Assembly (NCBI GenBank): GCA_963784175.1 | Contig: CAWAQJ010000017.1 | Coordinates: 1-64,000, forward strand | Length of the DNA stretch: 64,000 nt | Source: JAIBJN01 sp963784175 | GTDB taxonomy: Bacteria; Actinomycetota; Thermoleophilia; Gaiellales; Gaiellaceae | Direction of reading: 5' to 3' | Part shown: positions 17,304 to 25,003 of the stretch, piece by piece | Layout: the number at the start of each line of letters is the position of its first letter | Position numbering within the stretch: the stretch's first letter is position 1 | The notes under the pieces: model-generated | What the model saw: the letters and a program-made list of their open reading frames with translations, nothing else | What the model was told of the DNA's origin: nothing | Databases searched by the model: none | Program-made: the position numbers and the translations under genes

Positions 17304-17836
17304 GCTTCGCCTTCCTGCTCCTGGCGCTCGTGGCATCCGTGAACCCGTGCCGGGTGCGACTCGTCCTGCCGGAACGGCGCGCGGCGGTTGGGCTCGGCGC
17401 ACTCATCGCCTTGGGCTCCGCCGCCGGCGTCGCGGCGGTCGGAAGCGCCTTCCTGGACGCGCTCGACATCACGCCGGAGACCTTCCGGCTGGCGGCCGCT
17501 GTCGTGCTGGCGCTCGAGGGCGCCCGTGCCCTGGTGCTCGCACGGCCCGCACCCGAGCCCGAGCTCGGCGGGCTGGGCGCGGCACTCGTCCCTGTCGCCT
17601 TCCCTCTTCTCCTGACGCCGGGCGTGGTCATGCTCGCCCTGACCGCCGGTGGAGACGACATCGTGGGCGAGGCCGTAGCCGCGCTCGCGCTGACCTTCGC
17701 GCTCGTTCTCGCGACAACCCTGATTCGGCGCGGAGCGCGGGCCGACGCGCTGCTCGGAGCCGGCGGCCGGCTTCTAGGAGCGGTGGAGATCGCGGCGGGA
17801 ATCGCCCTGGCGGTCGACTCGCTGCACGACGTCTAG
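17300..17836 (+). CDS. MarC-like multi-pass membrane protein
   Basis: The 178-residue protein is almost wholly hydrophobic, with about six membrane segments. The layout recalls MarC/UPF0056 proteins: LVASVNPC near the N-terminus, a middle ITPETFRLAAAVVLALEG, then FPLLLTPGVVMLAL and a final GRLLGAVEIAAGIALAVDSL. MarC proteins have no settled function. Here the usual Asn-Pro-Phe is Asn-Pro-Cys-Arg and the protein is short. The GTG start overlaps the preceding stop. Its stop codon overlaps the convergent ureohydrolase stop in a CTAG. Confidence 0.65.
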   Translation: MSFAFLLLALVASVNPCRVRLVLPERRAAVGLGALIALGSAAGVAAVGSAFLDALDITPETFRLAAAVVLALEGARALVLARPAPEPELGGLGAALVPVAFPLLLTPGVVMLALTAGGDDIVGEAVAALALTFALVLATTLIRRGARADALLGAGGRLLGAVEIAAGIALAVDSLHDV

Positions 17837-18804
17837 GCTCCAGCGCGTCGCCGCAGCGCGATCCCCGTGAGGATCTCGCGGACGATGCGGTCCGCGGCCA
17901 GCGCCGTGATGTCGGCCGACCCCACGGCGGTCGGGATGACCTCGACGACATCGGCGCCGACGAGGTCGAGCTCCTCGGCGACGGTGCGCGACGCCCAGAG
18001 GAGATCGCCGGTCGTCATCCCGCCGGGCTCGGGCGTGCCGGTGCCCGGCGCGAAGGCCGGGTCGAGCACGTCGATGTCGACGGTGAGGAAGACCGGGCCC
18101 GCGCCGACGATCTCGATCGTCCGTCGGACGACCGCCTTGATCCCGAGCTCCCTGACGTCGTGCATGAAGAAGCTCGTCACGCCTTGCTCTGCCTGCCAGT
18201 CGAACTCGGCCTCGCCGGGCCAGTAGCCGCGCAGGCCGATCTGGACGTAGCGGCGCGGGTCGAGGTGGCCCTGCTCGACGAGCCGGTAGAACGGCGTGCC
18301 GTGCGAGACCTCGACGCCGAAGACCTCCTTGCCGGTGTCCGTGTGCGTGTCGAAGTGGACGAGGCCGACCGGGCCGTGCACGGCTGCGCACGCGCGGATG
18401 TCGGGCTCCGAGATCGAGTGGTCGCCGCCGAGCACGACCGGGATCGCGCCGGCGGCGAGAGCCTGGCCGACCGTCGTCTCGATCGCCTCGTGCGTTCGCA
18501 CCGGATCGGCCGGGATGACCGGCGCGTCGCCGAAGTCGACGACGGAGAGCGCGGCGAAGGCGTCGATCCCGGCCTCCAGGTGCGGCCCGGGCGGGAAGCT
18601 CGCCGACCGGATCGCGCGCGGGCCGTAGCGGGTGCCCGGCCGGTCGGAGACGAGGTCGTCGGTCGGCGCTCCGACGACCGCCACGTCGACGCCCTCGAGC
18701 TCGGCGGGATCCTGCGTGTAGGGCGCGCCGCCATACGTGAGAAGCCCGGCGTAGTCGGGCTTCTCCTCGTGGCCGCGTGGCCAGCGCTCGGTCGGGTCGA
18801 TCAC
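17833..18804 (-). CDS. Ureohydrolase (agmatinase/arginase family)
   Basis: The 323-residue protein has all manganese-binding motifs of the family: GGDHS near residue 126, HFDTHTD (the DAHxD position, with Thr for Ala) and TVDIDVLDPAFAPGTGTPEPGG. The N-terminal GTRYGPRAIR is typical of agmatinases. It releases urea or a related amide from a guanidino compound; agmatine, guanidinobutyrate or formiminoglutamate are all possible. It stands alone, so the context does not choose between them. Its start is separated from the epimerase stop by 23 bp, so the two (-) genes may be co-transcribed. Confidence 0.88.
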   Translation of the reverse strand: MIDPTERWPRGHEEKPDYAGLLTYGGAPYTQDPAELEGVDVAVVGAPTDDLVSDRPGTRYGPRAIRSASFPPGPHLEAGIDAFAALSVVDFGDAPVIPADPVRTHEAIETTVGQALAAGAIPVVLGGDHSISEPDIRACAAVHGPVGLVHFDTHTDTGKEVFGVEVSHGTPFYRLVEQGHLDPRRYVQIGLRGYWPGEAEFDWQAEQGVTSFFMHDVRELGIKAVVRRTIEIVGAGPVFLTVDIDVLDPAFAPGTGTPEPGGMTTGDLLWASRTVAEELDLVGADVVEVIPTAVGSADITALAADRIVREILTGIALRRRAGA

Positions 18805-18827
18805 CGCGCGAGTCTACGCCCTCGGAT

Positions 18828-19802
18828 CTACACGGCGACCGCCTGTTCGTGGGGAACGCCGTCGGTGAGGCCCTCCCTGAATCCAAGCCTCCAGCTCGGG
18901 TACCGAAGCTGCCAGCCGAGCTCGCGCTTGGCCTTCTCGTTCGACGCGCCGCGGGTCTCGGTCATCATCGACACCCCGAGCTCGCCGACGGCCAGCTTCC
19001 CGACCCACGCCGGCACGCGGCGGGGCGGCTTGGCGCCGATCGCGGCGGCGAGGTAGGGAAGCCATTCCGACACCGGCGCCGGCTCGTCGTCGACGACGTT
19101 GAAGATGCCGGTCGCGTCGCTCTCGATCGCCGCCTTCGTGGCCGAGGCGACGTCGTCGATGTGGACGAACGACCAGATCCCGGCCCCGCCGCCGACGACG
19201 GGGAACTTCCGCTTGCGGATGGCGTCGACGTGGGTTCCGCCGTCCGTGATGCTCGTCCCTGGGCCGTAGAACCCGCCATATCGCAGAGCAACGCCCTCGA
19301 GACCTTCGGCCCCGGTGACGTGCTCCTCGAGCTGGCGGATCGCCCTGAGCATCCCGCGGGCGGCTTCGGGCGGATCGGGGTCGAGCGGGTCGTCCTCGGT
19401 CTTCACGGGGCCGCCGGCCTTCGCGTACGGCCAGCTGGTGAAGCTCTGGGCGACGAACCGGCGGACGCCCGACGCCTTGGCCGCGGCGAGCAGGTTGTCG
19501 GTTCCCTCGGTCCTCAGGCGGTCGGTCTGGGCGAACTCCTCCGCGAACTTGCGGAAGTCGCCGATGTCCGAGAGGGCCGTGGCCTGGTGGACGATCACCT
19601 CGGGCTGAGCCGCGGCGATCGCGGCTTCCACGGCCTCGCGGTCGAGGATGTCGAGGACGACCGGCTCGGCGCCGAGCCGACGGAGGTCGTCGACCTTGCC
19701 GGCGGAGCGGGTCGTGGCGTAGACGTCGTGTCCTGCGGAAGCAAGGAGCGGCACGAGGCGCTTGCCGACCGCTCCGGTCCCGCCTGCGATGAAGACTTTC
19801 AT
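18828..19802 (-). CDS. NAD-dependent epimerase/dehydratase (ECF41 partner gene)
   Basis: The 324-residue extended short-chain dehydrogenase opens with MKVFIAGGTGAVGKRLVP, a complete GxxGxxG Rossmann motif. It continues with VVLDILDREAVE, VIVHQATALSD, FVAQSFTSWPYA (Ser region) and LRYGGFYGPG; a strict YxxxK is replaced by YAKAGG. ECF41 sigma factors are characteristically adjacent to carboxymuconolactone decarboxylase, oxidoreductase or epimerase genes, and this fits that rule. I chose ATG 19802 because an AGGAGACG site precedes it. A consensus ECF41 promoter lies 31 bp upstream. Confidence 0.88.
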   Translation of the reverse strand: MKVFIAGGTGAVGKRLVPLLASAGHDVYATTRSAGKVDDLRRLGAEPVVLDILDREAVEAAIAAAQPEVIVHQATALSDIGDFRKFAEEFAQTDRLRTEGTDNLLAAAKASGVRRFVAQSFTSWPYAKAGGPVKTEDDPLDPDPPEAARGMLRAIRQLEEHVTGAEGLEGVALRYGGFYGPGTSITDGGTHVDAIRKRKFPVVGGGAGIWSFVHIDDVASATKAAIESDATGIFNVVDDEPAPVSEWLPYLAAAIGAKPPRRVPAWVGKLAVGELGVSMMTETRGASNEKAKRELGWQLRYPSWRLGFREGLTDGVPHEQAVAV

Positions 19803-19833
19803 CGTCGTCTCCTTTCCCTGGTTCACCCTCTGA

Positions 19834-19860
19834 GACGAACGGGCACACGCCTCTGTGACA
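19834..19860 (-). promoter_or_regulatory. ECF41-type promoter for the epimerase
   Basis: Read on the minus strand, TGTCACA (19860-19854) is followed by exactly 16 bases and CGTC (19837-19834). This is the published ECF41 promoter pattern. It lies 31 bp before the epimerase ATG. Its -35 arm forms the left half of an inverted repeat, CTGTGACAC / GTGTCACAG. Confidence 0.8.
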
Positions 19861-19873
19861 CCCGAGGCCGACG

Positions 19874-19900
19874 TGTCACAGACGACCGCGCTGTCTCGTC
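19874..19900 (+). promoter_or_regulatory. ECF41-type promoter for the sigma factor gene
   Basis: TGTCACA (19874-19880), then 16 bases, then CGTC (19897-19900) matches the ECF41 promoter pattern and implies autoregulation. The ATG follows 15 bp later, so the leader would be only about ten bases long. The -10 lies in TCGTCTCA, which mirrors TGAGACGA at 19831-19838. Confidence 0.8.
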
Positions 19901-19915
19901 TCAGGGTGTGACGCG

Positions 19916-20842
19916 ATGAACGAGAGACCGACAGACGAGATCTACGAGGAGCTCAGGCCGCTGCTCTTCTCGATCGCCTACCGCATGATCGGAAGCGTCG
20001 GCGAGGCCGAGGACATCGTGCAGGAGGCCTTCCTGCGCTACCACCGCGCGCAGAGCGAGGGCGAGGAGATCGAGTCGCCCAAGGCGTTCCTCTCCACCGT
20101 GACGACGCGGCTCTCGATCGACTACCTCCGCTCCGCGCGCGCCCAGCGCGAGGAGTACGTCGGCGAGTGGCTCCCCGAGCCGCTCCTGACCGACCCCGAC
20201 GCCGACACCGCCGAGCACGCGGAGACCGCCGACTCGCTCTCACTCGCGTTCCTCGTGCTCCTGGAGAGCCTCACTCCGGTCGAGCGGGCGGTCTTCCTGC
20301 TCCACGACGTCTTCGGCTACGCCTACGACCAGGTCTCCGACGTCGTCGGCAAGAGCGAGGACAACACCCGCCAGCTCGCGGTGCGCGCGCGGCGCCACGT
20401 GGACGACCGGCGGCCGAGGTTCGAGGCCTCGCGCGAGGAGCGGGAGCGCCTCGCCGACCGCTTCTTCGACGCAGTCCAGGACGGCGACACCGACGGCCTC
20501 CTCGGGCTGCTGGCCCACGACGTCGTGGTCTACGGCGACGGCAGCCGCGAAGGCCCGGCCTGGCGCCGGCCGATCTACGGCCGCGACAGCGTCTCCCGGC
20601 TCCTGCTCGGCCTCGGCCAGCAGCTGATCAAGGTCGGCGCCACGCTCCGCCGCACGGAGATCAACGGTCAGCCCGGCGCGCGGTTCCTCGACCGCGAGGG
20701 ACAGCTCATCGCCATCTTTTCGCTCGACGTCGCGGAAGGCACCGTGCAGACGATCCGCTCGATCGCCAACCCGGACAAGCTCGCACACCTCGGGCCGGTC
20801 GCGGACATGCGCGCGCTCCTGCGCGAGATCCAAGCACCGTAA
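19916..20842 (+). CDS. ECF41-family RNA polymerase sigma factor
   Basis: The 308-residue protein has sigma region 2 (LLFSIAYRMIGSVGEAEDIVQEAFLR, residues 16-41 with a conserved IVQEAF), a linker with the ECF41 motif WLPEPL near residue 83, and sigma region 4 (LTPVERAVFLLHDVF then YDQVSDVVGKSEDNTRQL). A SnoaL-like C-terminal domain of about 120 residues follows and carries the NPDKL motif near the end. In ECF41 this tail replaces an anti-sigma factor. The usual DGGGK motif is degenerate here (YGDGSREGPA). It probably transcribes itself and the divergent epimerase. Confidence 0.9.
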   Translation: MNERPTDEIYEELRPLLFSIAYRMIGSVGEAEDIVQEAFLRYHRAQSEGEEIESPKAFLSTVTTRLSIDYLRSARAQREEYVGEWLPEPLLTDPDADTAEHAETADSLSLAFLVLLESLTPVERAVFLLHDVFGYAYDQVSDVVGKSEDNTRQLAVRARRHVDDRRPRFEASREERERLADRFFDAVQDGDTDGLLGLLAHDVVVYGDGSREGPAWRRPIYGRDSVSRLLLGLGQQLIKVGATLRRTEINGQPGARFLDREGQLIAIFSLDVAEGTVQTIRSIANPDKLAHLGPVADMRALLREIQAP

Positions 20843-20845
20843 GGG

Positions 20846-23683
20846 CTAGAAGGCGCCGAGCGCTTCGCGCGCGATGCGGTCCTGCTCGAGCCTGTGCGCG
20901 GTGGGGTAGCCCTCGCTCGGGCTCGCCCGCCACGGGCGCCCGACGTAGCGGAGGTCGACCTCGGCCGGCAGCCCTTCCTCCAGGCGGTGGCGGATCGCGC
21001 GCCACGCCCCCATGTTCTGCGGCTCCTCCTGGCTCCAGACGACCTCCGTCAGCGACGGATAGCGGGAGAGCAGCTCGTCGTAGGCCGCGACCGGGAAGGG
21101 ATAGAGCTGCTCGAGCCGGGCGACGGCGACGCCCTCCGCCTCCCCGAAGGCCTCGTGTCCGACGATGTCGTAGTAGACCTTCCCCGTGCAGACGACGAGC
21201 CGCGAGATCTCGCGCTTCTCGTCCGCGTCGAGCCGCGGGTCGTCGATGACCGCGCGGAAGCCGCCCTGGCTCAGCTCCTCCAGGTGCGACGTCGCCTCCT
21301 TGTGCCTGAGGAGGCCCTTCGGCGTCAGGACGACGAGCGGCCTGCCCTTCGGGTGCAGCGCCTGCCGGCGCAGCAGATGGAAGTACTGCGCAGCCGTCGA
21401 CGGGTTGACGATGCGGATGTTCTCCTGGGCGGCGAGCTGCATGAAGCGCTCCAGCCGCGCGCTGGAGTGCTCGGGCCCGTTGCCCTCGTACCCGTGCGGC
21501 AGGAGAAGCGTCAGGCGCGAGCTCTGTGTCCACTTCGAGAGCCCGGAGACGACGAACTGGTCGATCACGACCTGGGCCGAGTTGACGAAGTCCCCGAACT
21601 GCGCTTCCCAGAGGACGAGCGCGCGCGAGACGGCGACGGAGTAGCCGTACTCGAAGCCGAGCGCGCCGGTTTCCGAGAGCGGCGAGTTGTAGACCTGGAA
21701 CGGGGCCCGCGAGCTCGGGAGATGCCGGATCGGGGCGTACTTCTCGCCCGTCATGTAGTCGTGCAGCACCAGGTGGCGGTGCGAGAACGTCCCGCGCTCG
21801 GTGTCCTGGCCGGTGAGCCGCACCGGGGTCGCGGCGGCGAGGAGGGTGCCGAAGGCAAGACCCTCCGCCTGCGCCCAGTCGATGCCGCCCTGCTCGCCCA
21901 GCGTGTCGCGCCGGCGCTCGAGCGCCTTCGCAAGCTTCGGGTGCACCGTGAAGCCCTCGGGCACCTGGAGCAGGCGCTCGTTCAGCTCCTCGAGCTGCTC
22001 GGCCGGCACGGCCGTCTCGAGCTGTGTGTCGGCACCGCGGCCGATGCGGCGCTCCTTGCGCCGGGCACCCGTTGCGAACGACGCCTTGAGCTCCTCGTGC
22101 ACGGCCCGCATGCGCTCCTGAACCTCGTTCATGAGGCCCTCGACCTCTTCCGGGGTGACGAGGCCGTCCTGAGCGAGCCGGCCCGCGTACAGCTCGCGCA
22201 CCGTGCGGTGCTCCTCGATCAGCTTGTACATCAGCGGCTGCGTGTAGCTCGGCTCGTCGCCCTCGTTGTGGCCGAAGCGCCGGTAGCCGACGAGGTCCAC
22301 GACGACGTCGTGGCGGAAGCGCGCGCGGAACGCCATGGCCAGGCGGATCGCCGAGACCGCCGCCTCGGGGTCGTCCGCGTTCACGTGCACGATCGGCGTG
22401 TCGAAGCCCTTGGCCAGGTCGCTCGAGTAGCGGGTCGAGCGGCCCTCGTCGGGATCGGTCGTGAAGCCCACCTGGTTGTTGGCGATGATGTGCAGCGTCC
22501 CGCCCGTCCTGTAGCCCGCGAGCTCCTGGAGGTTGAGCGTCTCGGCCACGACTCCCTGGCCGGGGAAGGCAGCGTCGCCGTGGATGAGGATGGCGAGGGC
22601 CGCCGCAGGATCGTGCTCGCCGGCGGCCGAGCTGTGATCCGTCTGCGACGCGCGGGTCTCGCCCTCGACGACCGGGTCGACGAACTCGAGGTGGCTCGGG
22701 TTCGATACGAGCGAGACCGTGACCTCGCCGCTCGGCGTCTCGCGGACGCCCTCTGCGCCGAGGTGGTACTTCACGTCGCCCGAGCCGCTTTCCAGGTCGG
22801 CCGAGACGGCTTCTAGGACGCGTTCGCCCTCGAACTCGCGCAGGATCGCGTCGACCTCGCGCCCGACCGTGTGGGCGAGGACGTTGAGCCGGCCGCGGTG
22901 CGCCATGCCGAGCACGACGCGCCGCGCGCCGTCGTCGGCCGCCAGCTCGATCGCCTCGTCGAGCATCGGCACCATCACGTCGAGCCCTTCGATCGAGAAC
23001 TGCTTCTGGCCCAGGAAGGCGCGGCGCAGGTACCGCTCGAAGCCCTCGACGTCCGACAGCCGGCGGAGGAGCGCCTTCTTCTCGTCGGGAGAGAACGGTT
23101 GGCGGAACGTGCCCGACTCGATCGCCTCCCGTAGCCAGAGCCGCTGCTCGTGGCTCGAGATGTGCTCGAGCTCGAACGCCATCGTCCCGCAATAGGTCTC
23201 CCGCAGGACCGGCAGCGCCTCGACCAGCGTCTCGGCCGGGACGTACAGGCGCAGGACGCTCGCCGGGATGCGGGCCATGAGCTCGGGCGTCAGCCGCGGC
23301 TCGAGCCGGTCGGGGTCGAGCGCCGGGTCGCCGGGCGGCTCCGAGCCGAGCGGGTCGAGGCGCGCAGCGAGATGGCCGTGGGTGCGATGCGCCTTCACCA
23401 GGGACATCGCCGCGGCGACGCCGCCGAGCAGCAGGCGGTCGGGCGGCGCCTCGGTCGCCGGCTGCGAAACAGCGGCCGCGGGAGCGCCGTTTCCGCCGGG
23501 CACTCCGTCCGGGTACAGCTCGCGCAGCCTCTGGACGAGCGGGAGGTGCTCGAGCAGCGCCTCGGGGTTCTCCTCGAAGAGCGCCCGCCACTTTGGGTCG
23601 ACCGACTCGGGGGAGGCCAGGTACTCGGCGAAGAGCTCCTCGACGAAGCCGGTGTTCAGATCGTCAATCTGCTCGCGTTCCAC
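20846..23683 (-). CDS. sucA: 2-oxoglutarate dehydrogenase E1 component
   Basis: The 945-residue thiamine-diphosphate enzyme begins with the short E1 N-terminal motif LNTGFVEELFAEYLASPESVDPKW, followed by GCM-type segments VLGMAHRGRLNVLAH, HLGAEGVR, LIHGDAAFPGQGVVAETLN and HIIANNQVGFTT. The later transketolase-like half contains GQDTERGTFSHRH, FEYGYSVA, LWEAQFGDFVN and LPHGYEGNGPEHSSARLERF. It decarboxylates 2-oxoglutarate and hands succinyl to lipoyl E2. Many Actinobacteria instead have a roughly 1200-residue E1 with an E2-like domain fused in front; this one lacks it. No E2 or E3 gene is nearby. The GTG start at 23683 is supported by the conserved N-terminus. Confidence 0.93.
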   Translation of the reverse strand: MEREQIDDLNTGFVEELFAEYLASPESVDPKWRALFEENPEALLEHLPLVQRLRELYPDGVPGGNGAPAAAVSQPATEAPPDRLLLGGVAAAMSLVKAHRTHGHLAARLDPLGSEPPGDPALDPDRLEPRLTPELMARIPASVLRLYVPAETLVEALPVLRETYCGTMAFELEHISSHEQRLWLREAIESGTFRQPFSPDEKKALLRRLSDVEGFERYLRRAFLGQKQFSIEGLDVMVPMLDEAIELAADDGARRVVLGMAHRGRLNVLAHTVGREVDAILREFEGERVLEAVSADLESGSGDVKYHLGAEGVRETPSGEVTVSLVSNPSHLEFVDPVVEGETRASQTDHSSAAGEHDPAAALAILIHGDAAFPGQGVVAETLNLQELAGYRTGGTLHIIANNQVGFTTDPDEGRSTRYSSDLAKGFDTPIVHVNADDPEAAVSAIRLAMAFRARFRHDVVVDLVGYRRFGHNEGDEPSYTQPLMYKLIEEHRTVRELYAGRLAQDGLVTPEEVEGLMNEVQERMRAVHEELKASFATGARRKERRIGRGADTQLETAVPAEQLEELNERLLQVPEGFTVHPKLAKALERRRDTLGEQGGIDWAQAEGLAFGTLLAAATPVRLTGQDTERGTFSHRHLVLHDYMTGEKYAPIRHLPSSRAPFQVYNSPLSETGALGFEYGYSVAVSRALVLWEAQFGDFVNSAQVVIDQFVVSGLSKWTQSSRLTLLLPHGYEGNGPEHSSARLERFMQLAAQENIRIVNPSTAAQYFHLLRRQALHPKGRPLVVLTPKGLLRHKEATSHLEELSQGGFRAVIDDPRLDADEKREISRLVVCTGKVYYDIVGHEAFGEAEGVAVARLEQLYPFPVAAYDELLSRYPSLTEVVWSQEEPQNMGAWRAIRHRLEEGLPAEVDLRYVGRPWRASPSEGYPTAHRLEQDRIAREALGAF

Positions 23684-23747
23684 GCCCTTGGAATGAGGAT
23701 AGCGACTGGGACGATCGGCGCCTCACCCACCGGGTAAGCTTCAGAAA

Positions 23748-24449
23748 ATGAAGCGTGAACGAACTGCCGACCCGTATCGCGACCTGGATGTCATCGACTC
23801 GCGCGGGCCACGCTTCAACCAGGCGACGATCGGTCTGCTCGCTCTCGTCTCGGTGGTCACCGGCTGGTGGCCCCTCCTCGCGATCCTCGCCCTCCAGCTC
23901 GCAGTCGGCCTGACGCTCGGCCGGCGGTACTGCCTTCCGTGCCTCGCCTACTTCGAGCTCGTCCAGCCGCGCTTCGGCGAGGGGCCGATCGAGGACTCCC
24001 GGCCGCCGCGCTTCGCCAACATGGTCGGCGTCGTCGTGCTCGGCTCGGCGTCTCTCGCGCACGTGGTCGGACTGACGACGCTCGGCTGGGCGCTGGCCCT
24101 GCTCGTCGCCGGACTCGCGCTGCTCGCCGCCGCCACGGGCCTCTGCGCCGGCTGCGAGCTCTACCGCATCGGCGCGAGGCTGCGCGGGATTCGCTCCCAC
24201 CGCCTCGACCGGATCGAGCTCGAGGACTTCGGCCTCTCGCCCGACGGGGAGGTCGTCCTCCAGTTCACGCACCCGCTCTGCAGCGACTGCCGCGCGCTCG
24301 AGCAGCGCTTCCGCGCCGAGGGCCGGCGCGTGGTCACGGTCGACGTCTCGAAGCAGCCGGACCTGGCGCGCAAGTACGGCGTCGCGCTCGTCCCGACGGC
24401 GGTCTCGGTCACCGGGAGCGGGGCTGTGCTGGCCCGCCTGGCGGGATGA
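23748..24449 (+). CDS. DUF4395 membrane domain fused to a thioredoxin-like domain
   Basis: Residues 1-135 resemble DUF4395: a short polar start, DSRGPRFNQATIGLLALVS, about four membrane helices, and paired cysteines in YCLPCLAYFELVQPRFGEGP and TGLCAGCELYRIG. Residues 160-233 look like a thioredoxin fold with the active-site-like LCSDCRAL and the cis-Pro region YGVALVPTAV. The arrangement suggests a membrane electron carrier feeding a disulfide or thiol site. The direction of transfer is not shown. The last 41 bp overlap a convergent hypothetical gene. Confidence 0.75.
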   Translation: MKRERTADPYRDLDVIDSRGPRFNQATIGLLALVSVVTGWWPLLAILALQLAVGLTLGRRYCLPCLAYFELVQPRFGEGPIEDSRPPRFANMVGVVVLGSASLAHVVGLTTLGWALALLVAGLALLAAATGLCAGCELYRIGARLRGIRSHRLDRIELEDFGLSPDGEVVLQFTHPLCSDCRALEQRFRAEGRRVVTVDVSKQPDLARKYGVALVPTAVSVTGSGAVLARLAG

Positions 24450-24720
24450 TCGTCAGGCCCGAGGCCACGGTTCGCCGGCCGCCCACGTCGTAGATCACGT
24501 CCACGGAGTCGTTCTTGCGGTACGTGCCGGCGACGCCGAAGAACATGCTCGCCCAGCGCCAGAGGCCGAGCCTTCCCTCGCGCGCAAGCGGCTTGGAGAA
24601 GCGCAGCATCCCGCCCGAGACGACGTAGTCGGCGCCCTCCTGCTGTCGGACGCCGTTCACGAAGACCTCCACCGGTCCCGTGGCATCGGCAGGGAGCGGT
24701 ACGAGCCAGGCTTCGTCCAT
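24409..24720 (-). CDS. Small conserved-looking hypothetical protein
   Basis: From ATG 24720 the frame encodes 103 residues: an N-terminal stretch with PVEVFVNGVRQQEGADYVV and GGMLRFSKPLAREGRLG, then WASMFFGVAGTYRKNDSVDV and a VGGRRTVASGL tail. It looks like a small beta-rich protein with no signal peptide, and I do not recognise the family. The frame stays open further upstream (to 24909), but that part crosses large hairpins and has no protein-like composition. It overlaps the convergent DUF4395 fusion by 41 bp. Confidence 0.5.
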   Translation of the reverse strand: MDEAWLVPLPADATGPVEVFVNGVRQQEGADYVVSGGMLRFSKPLAREGRLGLWRWASMFFGVAGTYRKNDSVDVIYDVGGRRTVASGLTIIPPGGPAQPRSR

Positions 24721-24749
24721 CGGACGGAAGCCTAGTTCGTGATTCGTGG

Positions 24750-24784
24750 CCCCGGCTCCTCGAGTGCGAGCGAGGAAGCCGGGG
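24750..24784. repeat. Hairpin 1 of an intergenic cluster
   Basis: CCCCGGCT plus CCTCG pairs with CGAGG plus AAGCCGGGG across a short loop, with one bulged base. It is the first of three strong inverted repeats between the hypothetical gene and the cytochrome oxidase operon. It could be a terminator-like structure or part of a mobile palindromic element. Confidence 0.6.
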
Positions 24785-24787
24785 AAC

Positions 24788-24813
24788 CACGGGGGAAACG
24801 AGTTTCCCCCGTG
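24788..24813. repeat. Hairpin 2: perfect 12-bp inverted repeat
   Basis: CACGGGGGAAAC and GTTTCCCCCGTG are perfect reverse complements separated by only GA (24800-24801). A two-base loop is too tight for a normal RNA hairpin unless the closing pairs open, so a DNA palindrome or cruciform is also possible. There is no T run after it on either strand. Confidence 0.65.
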
Positions 24814-24918
24814 AGGCTCCCCTCGGCGCGCGAAAACCTCTCCCAGCTTCCGGCGATGCCGATCCGGGGCTCCTCCTCGCCGCTGAGGAGGTACCCCGTC
24901 AGGACTCACTGAACCACA

Positions 24919-24946
24919 TTTCGGGGGATTTTCAACTCCCCCGAAA
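24919..24946. repeat. Hairpin 3: perfect 10-bp inverted repeat before ctaC
   Basis: TTTCGGGGGA (24919-24928) and TCCCCCGAAA (24937-24946) pair perfectly around an 8-base loop. It ends 57 bp before the ctaC ATG, so it could lie in the ctaC promoter or leader, or terminate transcription from the left. The G-tract and A/T edges echo hairpin 2 in inverted order. Confidence 0.6.
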
Positions 24947-25003
24947 GAGTGACTTTTGTGCCGAAGTCAGGCTCCCGCCCCGCCCAATAGAATCGCAGCG
25001 GCT

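Noticed and set aside
19853..19881. The CTGTGACAC/GTGTCACAG inverted repeat as a repressor operator.
   Set aside because: It is fully explained by two opposed ECF41 -35 elements with exact 16-base spacing to CGTC on both strands; a second role is not excluded.
24721..24909. Upstream extension of the small hypothetical protein to 166 residues.
   Set aside because: The extra part spans two strong palindromes and has an arginine- and glycine-rich, non-protein-like translation; ATG 24720 begins the plausible part.
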